Shown piece by piece: positions 33,801-39,784 of a stretch of 64,000 nucleotides of DNA (positions are counted from its first letter, which is position 1; every line of letters begins with the position of its first letter). The stretch comes from Norana najaformis (taxonomy: Eukaryota > Annelida > Clitellata > Crassiclitellata > Hormogastridae): assembly GCA_964023275.1 (NCBI GenBank), contig OZ029929.1, positions 6,487,935 through 6,551,934 of the forward strand, read 5' to 3'. The notes under the pieces were generated by a model that was not told the origin of the DNA, searched no databases, and saw only the letters and a program-made list of their open reading frames with translations. Position numbers and translations under genes: made by a program.

Positions 33801-36706
33801 GTTCATAAATATGCCAGTGATGGTCCAGCTGTATCTGACATGCCACCCACCTGACACGCAGGTTTGTGGAGCTCTGGATTCCTGACAACGATCAGTTGGG
33901 GTCAGTGGGCAATGGGACATGTTTGTCTCGCGCCTCATATGACGATGCTTTCTTGTGTATTTCGACTGACCTTCTGGAACAATCTTCCCCTGAAACTACA
34001 TACTTTTCGGAGAGAGACAGCTGAAGAAACATTTGCAACTTATATCGCACCTTTTTAGAACTGTCACATAGCCATGTTTTAGCATGACTGCGAGGTTCTT
34101 CAGGTGCTTTGTAAATAGCCACATCCATACATACATACATTCATACATACATATGTACATACATCATTACATTCATACATACATACATACATACATACCT
34201 ACATACATTCATACATACATCCATATATATACATACATACATACATTCAACATACAATTCAACATACATACAAACATAAAAGTAAACGATGTTGACATGC
34301 AGCATAAAAGAAAGGAGCCATTACCATAATTTACTGCTGAACCATTTGTTGCTAATAACTACTGAGCACATTATTTGTTCACTAATCTTCAGAAGCTGCC
34401 AAACAAGTTTAGAAAGATGTTCGTGGATTTTGAAATGATGATGGATCCATCTCGAAATCATCGAGCTTACCGTCTGGCCGTTGTTAAAATTCTGCCACCA
34501 ATCATTCCGTTCATGCCACTGCTCATGAAAGGTTGTCATTAATTGTTGTTATTGTTATTTTTACTGTTTTGATTGTTGTTTCTAACTGATCATTTTTATG
34601 AACCAAATAATACCATTGTCTAGTTGACTTCGTTGCAGTAACTGTAAATATCATTTTTATACACATTATGAGTGGGATGCAGTGGTGTAGTGATATAGTC
34701 TGTGCTTCGTAATCATAGGGTCTTGGGTTCAAATCTGCCCAAGCCACTGTGTAGCGACCTTGGACAAGTTGTTCACCCACAATTGTCTGTGAGGAAGGCA
34801 ACAGGAAACCACCTCACTCATCTCATCCCCGGGTGGCATAAAGCCAAAGGACCTGCCTGCGGGCAGAGAACTCATCATCATGGTCACACATTATGATGAA
34901 CATCATCATCGTTTATTACTCATTTATTATTGTTGTCACCAACCCCCTGTGTGCAGCTGCATTTTAGGACAAAGACATCAGCTGATTTAGCCTGCTTTTT
35001 GATAACTTTTCAGATATGACTTTCACACACGAAGGCAACAAAACCCATTTTGATGGACTCGTCAACTTTGAGAAAATGGTAATTCTGTTTTGGTTACTTG
35101 CTGCGTATGTATTTGACACTCAAATGAGAAGCATAGGGGTACTTAGCAACTATACATTTATGTACTGCTGCTTGTAAGAAGTCGACCTAAGTTCCTGAAG
35201 CTGTCTGTATTTACTGATCTTGATTATACTTTTCCAGCATATGATTGCACAGACGTTGAGGATGATCAAATTCTGTCGCAGCAAACCACTTGGTATGTAT
35301 AACAATGTCTATGTTTTAAAATAAGATGATTAATGTACTGTAATATACTTACATCCCTCCTAATCAAACATTACATTACATTGCAGGGACTGACAGGTTC
35401 TTATTGGACACCGGCTGCTTGTCTGTCCTCCCACTTCAAAATTTCTGCAAGAATCATGAACTCATAACTGTGTATTCTTGTTCTCATTCCTTAAACATTT
35501 TGGGGCAGTTAAGCCGGAGGCTTCTTTCAAAGGTTAAAGAATGTTAGGCTAACAGTCTCAGAGCTTCTATGTTATGCAGTGGATCAGAGGAATATAGTAA
35601 AATTGCAGCCTGGAACAGATTGTGATTAAATGGAAGTGACCATGTGTGATATGTACTGTCTGGTTATAACTATAACTATAATGCATTGACTACATGTATA
35701 TATTGTATTTATCTGTTATTTATGCAGCGCCTTTAAAGACATCTGAAGCCTGCAAGCAGACATCTATGTTACTTTAAGAGCCATATTGTGCATATAATTA
35801 TGGAGCACAGTGGAATTATGGACTGTTGACCATATTTTAAGACAAACCATGCATATGAGTAGTCTTGCCGCATTGGAGTTTGCTGTTATCAGACATTATT
35901 TGAAGAGAGTGGAACGGTTAAGTGGTTGTGTGCATTTGTTTCTCTGGTTTAACATTTTAGACTTTGATCCACCGCCGCTCGTAAAGACAACACAGGATGT
36001 CCGAAGCTACATCAGGTTTTTTCATTTGTTCATTTATGGCTACTGGTGTAATGTATAGTAACACAACTGGTCAACACTGAAGACTGATTTCACCTTGAAG
36101 CAATATGCAATAATTTATTTATTTATTATTATTTTTGATTTATTATCTATTTATTATCCTCTTTCGTTAGGACAAAAGCACTTGTGACTACCAGGTAGAT
36201 TAGATTATATCAGGTGATTGAAATGCTGACTTAAAAATGGATTTTGACTGTTGTTGATGCAAGCTAGGGTGCATTAGCATCTTTTGCAGGATTTTGAGTC
36301 CATTTGTTTGTTGTCAGGCCTTGAGCATGTCCTCTGCTTCTTAGATTTGGCTCTGCTAGGCCATAGTTACCTATGTGCTTTTTGTACTGAGCTTACTTGC
36401 CTATCTTTGGTAGTCATCAGGCCTTTTGTTTCTGTGATTCTGAGTGTTGTGAGAAAGTCAACAGTTCATTTTCAACAGATGCAACCTGTAACGAGAGAAA
36501 GTGGAGTTGCTTGATTTCATTTGTACTACAGTGTGCTATTGTTGATAGGGGCATGCACGGCAGTAAATGAGCGATTGCCTTATCCTGCCTAACTTTACCT
36601 TGCCTCCTGCAATCTACACTGTTTATATTTTTTCAGAAGTCTCAACGTTATCGACAACCAGCGCATCCTCACACGGCTCTCCCATCGTTTGGAGCCACGC
36701 AGGTGA
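2831..36706 (+). CDS. RAPGEF4: EPAC (cAMP-activated Rap guanine-nucleotide exchange factor), 27 exons, 5' end missing
   Basis: Membrane/cytosolic cAMP sensor that loads GTP onto Rap1/Rap2. I chained 27 exons by splice sites and phase: 3000 in-frame bases, 999 residues plus stop, close to vertebrate EPAC2 (about 1010). Domains in visible residues: cNBD-A 1-126, linker 127-181, DEP 182-275, cNBD-B 319-445, REM about 481-600, RA about 650-740, CDC25 domain 741-999. Diagnostic strings: [13 protein letters not shown] (cNBD-A), [16 protein letters not shown] (cNBD-B, with the EPAC-type Lys), [17 protein letters not shown] (DEP), [19 protein letters not shown] and [11 protein letters not shown] (GEF core), ending SHRLEPRR-stop as in vertebrates. 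Two cNBDs make it EPAC2-like rather than EPAC1-like. The start codon is not seen; about 20-30 residues should lie upstream. Exons 14-27 are repeated at 42357-52834. Exon structure is read from sequence; orthology is from family knowledge. Confidence 0.95.
3355..3430 (-). mobile_element. LINE 3' end (reverse), GCGCCTCTGATTA family
   Basis: tttgtagttgtaattgtaat followed by aaatttgtatagtgctg and ctaatcagaggct: reverse complement of the tails at 8636-8735 and 58040-58160. Confidence 0.55.
4905..5030 (+). mobile_element. LINE protein-tail fragment
   Basis: Translates to [17 protein letters not shown], the common FWN-LP motif in the C-terminal part of CR1/L2-like LINE reverse-transcriptase proteins. 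Confidence 0.45.
6105..6330 (+). mobile_element. LINE fragment, NWIGHILR family
   Basis: ctggattggtcacatact encodes NWIGHI. Closely matches the reverse strand of 19497-19765, down to the shared end cttggacctgcct and cagaacactgaa. C-terminal end of a non-LTR ORF2, decayed. Confidence 0.7.
7405..8620 (+). repeat. 64-bp minisatellite, about 19 copies
   Basis: Unit contains gaagtcctgatgaagctgat, gaaatagaaccacacattca and gggacaaacttcttgttgg. Left units carry gatatccgaa with aaacttctt, right units mostly gatgtctgaa with aaatttctt. Edge units are more diverged. Each unit's minus-strand reading gives look-alike 63-codon frames that are not genes. Confidence 0.95.
8636..8735 (+). mobile_element. LINE 3' end, GCGCCTCTGATTA family
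   Basis: ttcttaatgacattaacatt, agagcgcctgtgattagttt and gaggtgctatacaaatt, ending in a gattacggttacaattac tail. It abuts the minisatellite. Confidence 0.55.
9540..9690 (+). repeat. Dispersed repeat, left arm of an inverted pair
   Basis: tgatggcatatatgtcttag to gtaggacaagacaccatctg is the reverse complement, with mismatches, of 11478-11632. Likely an old transposon piece. Confidence 0.6.
11022..11165 (+). mobile_element. tRNA-derived SINE
   Basis: B-box-like gggttcaagtg, then ccttgagcaagtcctttact and cacaattgctcagcacca, then a short A-rich end (agaaataaaagaaataaaa). The reverse copy is at 26060-26290. Confidence 0.6.
11478..11632 (-). repeat. Dispersed repeat, right arm of an inverted pair
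   Basis: cagatggtgtcttgtcctac to gacttatatgccatcag mirrors 9540-9690 at about 1.8 kb. Confidence 0.6.
11750..12075 (+). mobile_element. LINE 3' end, GCGCCTCTGATTA family
   Basis: Shares gggaatctgttggt, ttctgttcttaa and the gcgctatataaattt end with 57965-58170; ends in an aattacaattaca tail less than 100 bases before EPAC exon 2. Confidence 0.6.
12166..12254 (+). CDS. RAPGEF4: EPAC exon 2: cNBD-A beta strands
   Basis: Acceptor gttgtag, donor caag|gtaggc; enters phase 1, leaves phase 0. Encodes [20 protein letters not shown] and [10 protein letters not shown]. Too short for an ORF scan and sits after a 9.2 kb repeat-filled intron. Confidence 0.93.
12280..12720 (+). repeat. Imperfect TGGTCATGATCA-type array
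   Basis: Recurring ggtggtcatgatcataatgg words decaying to GT/CAT-rich sequence. Long apparent ORFs here (MTTT-rich on one strand, VVV-rich on the other) are artefacts of the repeat. Confidence 0.8.
12935..13330 (+). repeat. TGTC/TGTA tetranucleotide-rich tract
   Basis: Runs of tgtatgtatg and tgtctgtctg. The 166-codon Cys/Leu/Val-rich frame across it is not a gene. Confidence 0.85.
13655..13830 (+). repeat. ATTG/GATC tetranucleotide tract
   Basis: tgattgattgattg and gatcgatcgattgg runs that end a few bases before EPAC exon 3. Confidence 0.7.
13836..13982 (+). CDS. RAPGEF4: EPAC exon 3: cNBD-A phosphate-binding cassette
   Basis: Acceptor ggtgttag, donor ggag|gttggc; phase 0 at both ends, 49 codons. 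Encodes [19 protein letters not shown], which contains the FGE...R phosphate-binding cassette, and [15 protein letters not shown], the hinge/lid helix. Confidence 0.94.
14140..14312 (+). mobile_element. LINE 3' end
   Basis: Encodes LEDLPISQS-like tail in one frame; cgggagcgcctctgaggagt and ggcactttataaattt, ending gattacattacatt. The reverse copy is at about 31525-31790. Sits just after EPAC exon 3. Confidence 0.6.
14315..14545 (+). repeat. (ATC)n tract
   Basis: tcatcatcgtcgtcg and related triplets with interruptions; produces spurious Met- or Asp-rich frames. Confidence 0.85.
14630..14693 (+). CDS. RAPGEF4: EPAC exon 4: linker after cNBD-A
   Basis: Acceptor tttcttacag, donor tgg|gtgagg; phase 0 in, phase 1 out. 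Encodes [20 protein letters not shown], matching the vertebrate KYRQYMAGLL-PPYG region in position and length. Confidence 0.85.
14845..14877 (+). repeat. (CTGA)n microsatellite
   Basis: About eight perfect ctga units. Confidence 0.9.
14973..15073 (+). CDS. RAPGEF4: EPAC exon 5: linker between cNBD-A and DEP
   Basis: Acceptor gtaatcag, donor ctca|gtaagg; phase 1 in, phase 0 out, 101 bases, open throughout. Encodes [20 protein letters not shown] and APITS, which reads into [10 protein letters not shown] of the next exon. Assigned mainly because it is the only piece that restores phase between exons 4 and 6. Confidence 0.78.
15425..15893 (+). repeat. AAT/ATT and ATC microsatellites, including a perfect palindrome
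   Basis: (ATC)n at 15576-15608; (AAT)n running into (ATT)n at about 15788-15893, able to fold into a long hairpin. Confidence 0.85.
16045..16273 (+). CDS. RAPGEF4: EPAC exon 6: DEP domain
   Basis: Acceptor tcctttag, GC donor cacg|gcaggt. Encodes [33 protein letters not shown] and [17 protein letters not shown], a DEP domain that targets EPAC to membranes. The GT three bases further on (cag|gtttct) would put exon 7 out of frame, so the GC donor is needed. Confidence 0.93.
16686..17060 (+). repeat. Dispersed repeat of unknown class (forward copy)
   Basis: GC-richer than its surroundings. Its reverse complement matches 61985-62360 over about 350 bp: shared words include cggagtact, ctagaatagg, tccaa(c/t)gcag, tctgtctgactga and cggacgtccg. 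No ORF. Possibly a non-autonomous DNA transposon or SINE-like element. Confidence 0.65.
17415..18112 (+). repeat. 36-bp minisatellite, about 19 copies
   Basis: Unit gactatcctatatttcctat plus atatttatgatagact, with a gacaatgcta variant. AT-rich; ends about 45 bases before EPAC exon 7, next to its polypyrimidine tract. Confidence 0.95.
18156..18339 (+). CDS. RAPGEF4: EPAC exon 7: end of DEP and linker to cNBD-B
   Basis: Acceptor tttttcaacag; donor aaagc|gttcgt, a weak GT site fixed by phase (exon 8 only continues in frame from here). Encodes [16 protein letters not shown] and [17 protein letters not shown], matching vertebrate EPAC2. A 36-bp tandem array ends about 45 bases before the exon. 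Confidence 0.9.
18770..18835 (+). repeat. (ATC)n microsatellite
   Basis: tcatcatcatcatc with gtc interruptions in EPAC intron 7. Confidence 0.85.
19330..19515 (+). mobile_element. LINE 3' end with GATTAC tail
   Basis: gaaccgaacccttcctgcct, atcgattttgttttgactga, gcgcctgtgaataagctggt, ending ggattacgattacgatt. Reverse copies at 60520-60990 and 61640-61790. Confidence 0.75.
19497..19765 (-). mobile_element. LINE ORF2 C-terminal fragment (reverse), NWIGHILR family
   Basis: Minus strand reads [20 protein letters not shown] and [12 protein letters not shown], the C-terminal tail of a non-LTR reverse transcriptase. Joined tail-to-tail with the element at 19330-19515 through the GATTAC run. Its 5' side reaches to within about 20 bases of the acceptor of EPAC exon 8. 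Confidence 0.75.
19784..19929 (+). CDS. RAPGEF4: EPAC exon 8: start of cNBD-B
   Basis: Acceptor ctgtttag, donor atac|gtgagt. Encodes [20 protein letters not shown] and [19 protein letters not shown]. Start motif, start phase and donor mirror exon 1, reflecting the ancient duplication of the two cAMP domains. A reverse LINE fragment lies directly upstream. Confidence 0.95.
19960..20345 (+). repeat. GATT/GAAT tetranucleotide tract
   Basis: Repeated tgattgattgattg and gaatgaatgaatg words in intron 8. Confidence 0.8.
20430..20506 (+). CDS. RAPGEF4: EPAC exon 9: cNBD-B
   Basis: Acceptor ttgttttag, donor gcaag|gtgagg; phase 1 in, phase 0 out. Encodes [20 protein letters not shown] and VVIYGK, the cNBD-B beta strands. 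Confidence 0.94.
20565..20705 (+). repeat. CATA/CACA-rich microsatellite
   Basis: acacatacacacacatgc and related words; the frame running out of exon 9 through it is intronic. Confidence 0.8.
20903..20945 (+). repeat. (GT)n microsatellite
   Basis: Interrupted gtgtgtgtgtgt run. Confidence 0.85.
21653..21720 (+). CDS. RAPGEF4: EPAC exon 10: cNBD-B phosphate-binding cassette
   Basis: Acceptor gtttgaag, donor ccaag|gtcaga; phase 0 in, phase 2 out. Encodes [20 protein letters not shown] and AP. The Lys of FGKLAL, in place of the PKA Glu, is the hallmark of EPAC cNBD-B. Confidence 0.93.
21985..22190 (+). repeat. About 42-bp tandem repeat, about 5 copies
   Basis: Unit built around ccagaatgtacagaacagaa plus a catcaggatg-type variable part. 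Confidence 0.8.
22640..22795 (+). mobile_element. LINE 3'-end remnant
   Basis: ctcctgaataagctggtgcc and gagattatgattacga match the GATTAC-tail family at 19330-19515. Confidence 0.5.
22910..22988 (+). CDS. RAPGEF4: EPAC exon 11: end of cNBD-B and hinge
   Basis: Acceptor ttattcacag, donor tcagg|gttagt; phase 2 in, phase 0 out. Encodes [17 protein letters not shown] and [10 protein letters not shown], completing the binding cassette Arg and the hinge helix. Confidence 0.94.
23200..23365 (+). mobile_element. LINE 3'-end remnant
   Basis: cttgaagtggtgctttataa then gattgcaattacaattaca tail, as in the 14140-14312 family. Confidence 0.45.
23925..24010 (-). mobile_element. LINE 3'-end remnant (reverse)
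   Basis: gaaaccagcttattcacagg and caagtaaaatct correspond to the reverse of the GATTAC-tail family. Confidence 0.45.
24151..24263 (+). CDS. RAPGEF4: EPAC exon 12: switchboard between cNBD-B and REM
   Basis: Acceptor gtttgtag, donor acaa|gtatgt; phase 0 in, phase 2 out. Encodes [20 protein letters not shown] and [17 protein letters not shown]. The VLVLE motif is the lid/switchboard anchor conserved in EPACs. Confidence 0.94.
24640..24990 (-). mobile_element. LINE 3' end (reverse)
   Basis: tagcgccgttattataatgc, gaaggcatcagacgatggtc and the following 300 bases match 2505-2760 and, in its first part, 16600-16685. Confidence 0.55.
25107..25330 (+). mobile_element. tRNA-derived SINE
   Basis: ggcctagttagctacagcag and taagagcg form an A-box region; caggttcgcgtcccgg a B box. 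The rest is SINE body ending in a T/A-rich run. Lies between EPAC exons 12 and 13. Confidence 0.65.
25411..25493 (+). CDS. RAPGEF4: EPAC exon 13: start of REM domain
   Basis: Acceptor ttttaacag, donor gctg|gtatgt; phase 2 in, phase 1 out. Encodes [20 protein letters not shown] and IGKACDSA. It is the last exon before the tandemly duplicated block, so it can splice in phase to exon 14 of either copy. Confidence 0.92.
25885..26545 (+). mobile_element. CR1/L2-like LINE tail split by a SINE
   Basis: Encodes [20 protein letters not shown] (compare the usual DHITPLL-LHWLPV motif) and, after the [13 protein letters not shown]. The left edge of the tandem duplication (26451) lies inside it. Confidence 0.7.
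26060..26290 (-). mobile_element. tRNA-derived SINE (reverse), nested in a LINE
   Basis: tttctgcatttattaagtgc, ggtgctgagcaattgtgagt and aaaggacttgctcaa are the reverse of 11022-11165. Confidence 0.6.
26707..26785 (+). CDS. RAPGEF4: EPAC exon 14, copy 1: REM; ends at an AT-AC donor
   Basis: Acceptor gtcttttag. Encodes [18 protein letters not shown] and HLGPTLMA. The exon ends in ca followed by atatccttg, a U12-type 5' splice site; joining ca to t of exon 15 gives AHYHA, exactly the vertebrate sequence. No GT donor gives the right phase. Confidence 0.92.
26786..27583 (+). other. U12-type AT-AC intron in EPAC, copy 1
   Basis: Starts atatccttg, matching the U12 5' consensus. Contains ttccttatc at 27568-27576, eight of nine bases of the U12 branch consensus, and ends tttac at 27583. 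Branch-to-end spacing is about 9 bases, as expected for the minor spliceosome. Also holds a reverse LINE 3' end at about 27255-27500. Confidence 0.88.
27255..27500 (-). mobile_element. LINE 3' end (reverse), duplication unit 1
   Basis: gcacttataaagcacctctt followed by antisense of a LINE tail. Lies within the AT-AC intron; copy at about 42910-43140. Confidence 0.5.
27584..27737 (+). CDS. RAPGEF4: EPAC exon 15, copy 1: REM
   Basis: Starts after the AC of the AT-AC intron; donor ttgag|gtaaag, phase 0 out. Encodes [20 protein letters not shown] and [20 protein letters not shown], the REM helices. Confidence 0.93.
28515..28606 (+). CDS. RAPGEF4: EPAC exon 16, copy 1: end of REM
   Basis: Acceptor cctctaatag, donor catag|gtatgt; phase 0 in, phase 2 out. 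Encodes [20 protein letters not shown] and [10 protein letters not shown]. Confidence 0.9.
29121..29245 (+). CDS. RAPGEF4: EPAC exon 17, copy 1: REM-RA linker
   Basis: Acceptor atgggttcag, donor cctga|gtatgt; phase 2 in, phase 1 out. A basic Ser-rich linker ([18 protein letters not shown]) followed by [10 protein letters not shown], which aligns with KRQPIRGSDE of vertebrate EPAC2. The Ser/Arg stretch could be phosphorylated; that is inference. Confidence 0.9.
29465..29670 (-). mobile_element. LINE 3' end (reverse), duplication unit 1
   Basis: acttatatagcgcttcttac, then gaaaggcgcttccagc and antisense tail. The apparent 93-codon plus-strand frame is not a gene. Copy at about 45535-45750. Confidence 0.45.
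29796..29945 (+). CDS. RAPGEF4: EPAC exon 18, copy 1: RA domain
   Basis: Acceptor ctttattcag, donor cggag|gtcagt; phase 1 in, phase 1 out. Encodes [20 protein letters not shown] and [19 protein letters not shown], a Ras-association ubiquitin-like fold. A later GT (gag|gtaatt at 29966) is out of phase with exon 19. Confidence 0.92.
30647..30744 (+). CDS. RAPGEF4: EPAC exon 19, copy 1: end of RA domain
   Basis: Acceptor ttttgaacag, donor ccttg|gtcagc; phase 1 in, phase 0 out. Encodes [20 protein letters not shown] and [12 protein letters not shown], matching the vertebrate INGRLFACPREQ segment. Confidence 0.93.
31525..31790 (-). mobile_element. LINE 3' end (reverse), duplication unit 1
   Basis: Minus strand reads [20 protein letters not shown] and [15 protein letters not shown], ending in a gtaatgtaatgtaatc tail. 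Copy at about 47595-47900. Confidence 0.7.
31846..31971 (+). CDS. RAPGEF4: EPAC exon 20, copy 1: start of CDC25 domain; GC donor
   Basis: Acceptor tgctttcag; donor cgag|gcaagg, a GC-AG site with no usable GT nearby. Encodes [20 protein letters not shown] and [11 protein letters not shown], phase 0 both ends. Joins VHE to YELIY, as in vertebrates (VHELELIY). Confidence 0.94.
32172..32350 (+). CDS. RAPGEF4: EPAC exon 21, copy 1: CDC25 catalytic core
   Basis: Acceptor gttcttgtag, donor gccta|gtaatt; phase 0 in, phase 2 out. Encodes [20 protein letters not shown] and [17 protein letters not shown], the Rap-binding core of the GEF domain. Identical in copy 2. Confidence 0.96.
33366..33456 (+). 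CDS. RAPGEF4: EPAC exon 22, copy 1: CDC25 core
   Basis: Acceptor cttgaag, donor gggag|gtatga; phase 2 in, phase 0 out. Encodes [20 protein letters not shown] and [10 protein letters not shown]. Copy 2 has Lys for the first Glu, as vertebrate EPAC2 does. Confidence 0.94.
33610..34060 (+). mobile_element. LINE reverse-transcriptase remnant, duplication unit 1
   Basis: Encodes [16 protein letters not shown] and KYASDGP; the latter is the YADD catalytic box with Asp replaced by Ser, so inactive. It then jumps to [15 protein letters not shown], an internal deletion. A CATA microsatellite follows (about 34124-34265). Confidence 0.75.
34393..34531 (+). CDS. RAPGEF4: EPAC exon 23, copy 1: CDC25 helical hairpin
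   Basis: Acceptor aatcttcag, donor gaaag|gttgtc; phase 0 in, phase 1 out. Encodes [20 protein letters not shown] and [16 protein letters not shown], the signature of Ras-family GEFs. Confidence 0.95.
34675..34910 (+). mobile_element. tRNA-derived SINE, duplication unit 1
   Basis: tggtgtagtgatatagtctg (A box), ttgggttcaaatctgcc (B box), then gaccttggacaagttgttca and an atgatgaacatcatcatc end. Copy at about 50780-51015. Confidence 0.65.
35014..35078 (+). CDS. RAPGEF4: EPAC exon 24, copy 1: CDC25 domain
   Basis: Acceptor acttttcag, donor aaatg|gtaatt; phase 1 in, phase 0 out. Encodes [20 protein letters not shown] and KM, next to invariant in EPACs. Confidence 0.94.
35238..35292 (+). CDS. RAPGEF4: EPAC exon 25, copy 1: CDC25 domain
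   Basis: Acceptor cttttccag, donor cttg|gtatgt; phase 0 in, phase 1 out. Encodes [18 protein letters not shown]. Copy 2 has Ala for the Pro of SKPL. Confidence 0.92.
35961..36015 (+). CDS. RAPGEF4: EPAC exon 26, copy 1: CDC25 domain
   Basis: Acceptor aacattttag, donor atcag|gttttt; phase 1 in, phase 2 out. Encodes [24 protein letters not shown] is conserved with vertebrate EPAC. Confidence 0.92.
36637..36706 (+). CDS. RAPGEF4: EPAC exon 27, copy 1: C terminus and stop
   Basis: Acceptor attttttcag. Encodes [19 protein letters not shown] and EPRR then TGA; vertebrate EPAC2 ends SHRLEPRRP. The stop overlaps a possible donor (cgcag|gtgata), so a spliced, longer tail cannot be excluded, but I found no clear next exon within copy 1. 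Confidence 0.93.
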
Positions 36707-38392
36707 TAGAGCAACAAGAAGCAATGCTCTATGAAGTCCATCTCATTAGTCGTCCATCTGACTACCAGGTACTCAAATGCCTGACCACTGTGCCAGATGC
36801 TGGAGAAGCTTCAACCGTTTTGGTACCAGCTGCAGATGACCTGAACCTAAAGGGTTAATGAATGAATGAGGTCATCCTTGTGGTTCAGTTAGGCTTCTGT
36901 TCCTTTAAGTTTACCCCATTTCCGTTTTTCTTGAGCCCCTTTCTTCTAGTTTAGGCTCCTTTTCTATGTGTTTAAGCTGTCTTTTTGCTTCACTTGGTTA
37001 ATTATGTTGTTTTTAATTTTGTTTAAGCTTTGTCCAGGGTTCAGAACCCAGTCGTTTGAAAGTAGCAATTCTTGTTAAGCTATAAAGAACATTCTGGTTT
37101 TTAGATAGCTGTTGTTGAGTCTGTGCTTAAGCCGAAGGATTTTGAAACCAATGGACTGTGAGGACAGTAGTTTTTCATTGAAGAGGGTACCTTACATAGT
37201 GAATTGACTGCAGAATCACAAGGAGATTATTTTTACATAGTATGGATTGGCAGAATGAGATTGTTGGCTGTATAAGCTGTGATCATAGGGTACAATAATT
37301 TTATGAAGAGTAGCATAGACTGTACATGATTGTGCTTTCAGCTGTTTCTGTGAAAATTCTCAGTACTTTTGAACAATTTCCCTACCCAAGGTAGAACCAG
37401 TTGCAGTGGTTTGCCCTTGTTTTAATTATAACCTGTGCTTATCAAAGGACAAGGGGTGGGCGATTGTGAATGTTTTGGCCTATAGATCCCACTGTGTGCA
37501 TTTTGAAATTAAGAATTTGTTGTTGAGTTGCTTATTTGTAAAGATAGTCCTGTTGTTAGATTGCTGTGTTGCCGTCAAAAGGTCCCTCAGCCACAACCAA
37601 GACCATACATACCTCTGAGAACTACAGAACTGATGGAGGTGCCTAATAATCATGCTTTCTTGTTTTCATCAACTTGTATATGTAGTTTTATTGGCTCAAC
37701 ATTTTGCTGCTACTTTCCTTTCCCTGTCATTGTTTAAATTGTCTATAATTTCCCTATGTTTTAGATATTCAAAATATTGTAATTGTAATCATGTATGTTA
37801 GAAGTTACTAATTGCTATATGTTGAATATTTTGTTTATATTCATTTACATTTTGTCTATAATTCCCCGTTGTAGTTTATGTGTTGAATATGCTGTTTATC
37901 TGTTGTGTTAGTACCATTTATTCCCTAGGTTGTATATGTTTCCTATGTGGTATTTGCATTGTTTCCATACCTATGTGTTTTGTGTAGAACTGCTGTTTGT
38001 TGACTTAACACTACTGACTGTCTCATGTATCTTGTTCCGGTAATAGTGATGCCTGTGCTGCTTTTTTTCCCAGTACATTTCAACTGTGCTGTTGCTTGTA
38101 TGTTCCATGTGCCGTGTTAATATTATTTGCCACTTAGGTTGTGTCAGTATTACCTATATGTTGTGTTCAGACAGACTATGTTCCTGTACATTTTGTTAAT
38201 AATTCCAGTTTAGTGTGTGTATAAATGATGTATTATGTTGTTGCCATTCCCATGTGTTTACATATTAGTAATGTTGCTTATATACTGTTTATACTTCCCC
38301 ATTTGTGTGTATTGAGCTACCCTGCCCGTAGCACTGTGTGTTCATCACTTTTATATCAATTGAATTGTAACAGTGAAGATCTCAGTATTTTG

Positions 38393-38398
38393 AATAAA
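38393..38398 (+). terminator. Candidate poly(A) signal of EPAC copy 1
   Basis: AATAAA about 1.7 kb after the stop, at the end of a T-rich, repeat-poor stretch (36707-38400) that resembles a long 3' UTR. The same hexamer is at 54512 in copy 2. Position-based inference. Confidence 0.35.
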
Positions 38399-39466
38399 AT
38401 GCTGTCTAAACAGCTCCATGACAATATTTGTTAAAAATCCTTCATCATGTGATATGGTCAGAATGTTGCCAAACCATACAACGTGCAAACGTTTCCAGAT
38501 GTACTGTTTGCCTGTATGTCTAACATGGTGGCCACTAGTGTCTGCTCTTAGCAAGCAGTCATTATGGTAGAGAGGCTGGTTCAAGCCTCCCTTTTTTCTA
38601 AGCATCCCCCTATTTTCCATCTGTCCCAAGCTGCTTCTACTTCCTACCCAATCACCCCATTCCTTGCTAGTAATTTAAGGTGGTACAAAGGCAACATTTG
38701 TATAGCATACTTATGTGAGGTACTTAAAAGGCGCTATATTAAGTGTCCTGGTGCAATTGAACCCTTATAAAGTCTTCTTGAGTTGCCTACAGGTAATAAA
38801 CAGCCACTTGTGTTGCCATTCCTACCTTACGTTACCATGATACCAAGACAAACACGTGCATCACATTTCAATATATTTACTAATAATTATTACATTTGCA
38901 TTAATACATGTTTTTATTTAGTAACAATTATACTTTTTATTAATAGTTTCTGTTTATTATTAAGCATTGCAGGCAGAGTGTTACTTATAGGCAGTTATAA
39001 TAAACATCTCAAACAAAACTGATATATCTGGTATATAAAAAGTCTTTCAAAAAATATAATGCAGTTCAAAAGCATCATTTAATCCAAAGCTGCATTCTGA
39101 AGAATCTGAAAAAAATTCATAGAAAAACTGTCTGCCCTGTTTGGAGATCTAATTTGCACGTTAAGCCATGCGCAATACTCTTAATTTAAAAACTGGAAAG
39201 TGTATTTATTATTTTGAATGCTAATGTCTGAACAGCTTTATCTAAAAATCCTTCATGCCCAGACCCCTGAGGACTTAGAAAATAATGACCAAATAATACA
39301 GGTACTATAAGACTTTGTGTCAATGTAACAATGAAGTAAACCAGGCGCCTGCTCATTTGAAACATAGTGTACATTACAACCAATAAGATTTGCCATGCAA
39401 AATGCTAAAATGTTTGCTTTGGATTTCGGAAATGTATATGAATTTAGGATCCATATGTAAAGCAAT

Positions 39467-39784
39467 TCGGAATGCCTGCTGAGGCTATGCCATCAGTGGT
39501 GAAGGTCTTGGCCGAGGTACCACCTAGGGCGCTTCACGAGGTGGACAGGCTCAGCGGGAACCCTGAAACAGCTGGCTAACGTGGGCGGCACCGCCGCCTC
39601 TGGTGCCACAAGGATATCAGAGCCAGTTCCAAGCCTGGAACTCATTTCATAGAGAAGTGCAAGGGTCGAACGGATGGGTGCAGATACTCCATTCATAAAG
39701 GAAACAGACAAAGGAAATCCAATGCAACCATGCAGTGGACACCTACGGGCTCTTGGCCCATGGATCATAATGATGATGATGATG
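39467..39784 (+). mobile_element. Unit-1-specific retroposon, 318 bp, with 12-bp target-site duplication
   Basis: Flanked by atgtaaagcaat at 39455-39466 and 39785-39796; the site is empty in unit 2 (near 55569-55580). Ends in an (ATG)n tail, so forward orientation. GC-rich body; class not assigned (RTE-like end or SINE). Confidence 0.85.

Noticed and set aside
33621-33854. Host gene in the 77-codon frame with [10 protein letters not shown]
   Set aside because: It is a LINE reverse-transcriptase piece with a changed catalytic box and an internal deletion.
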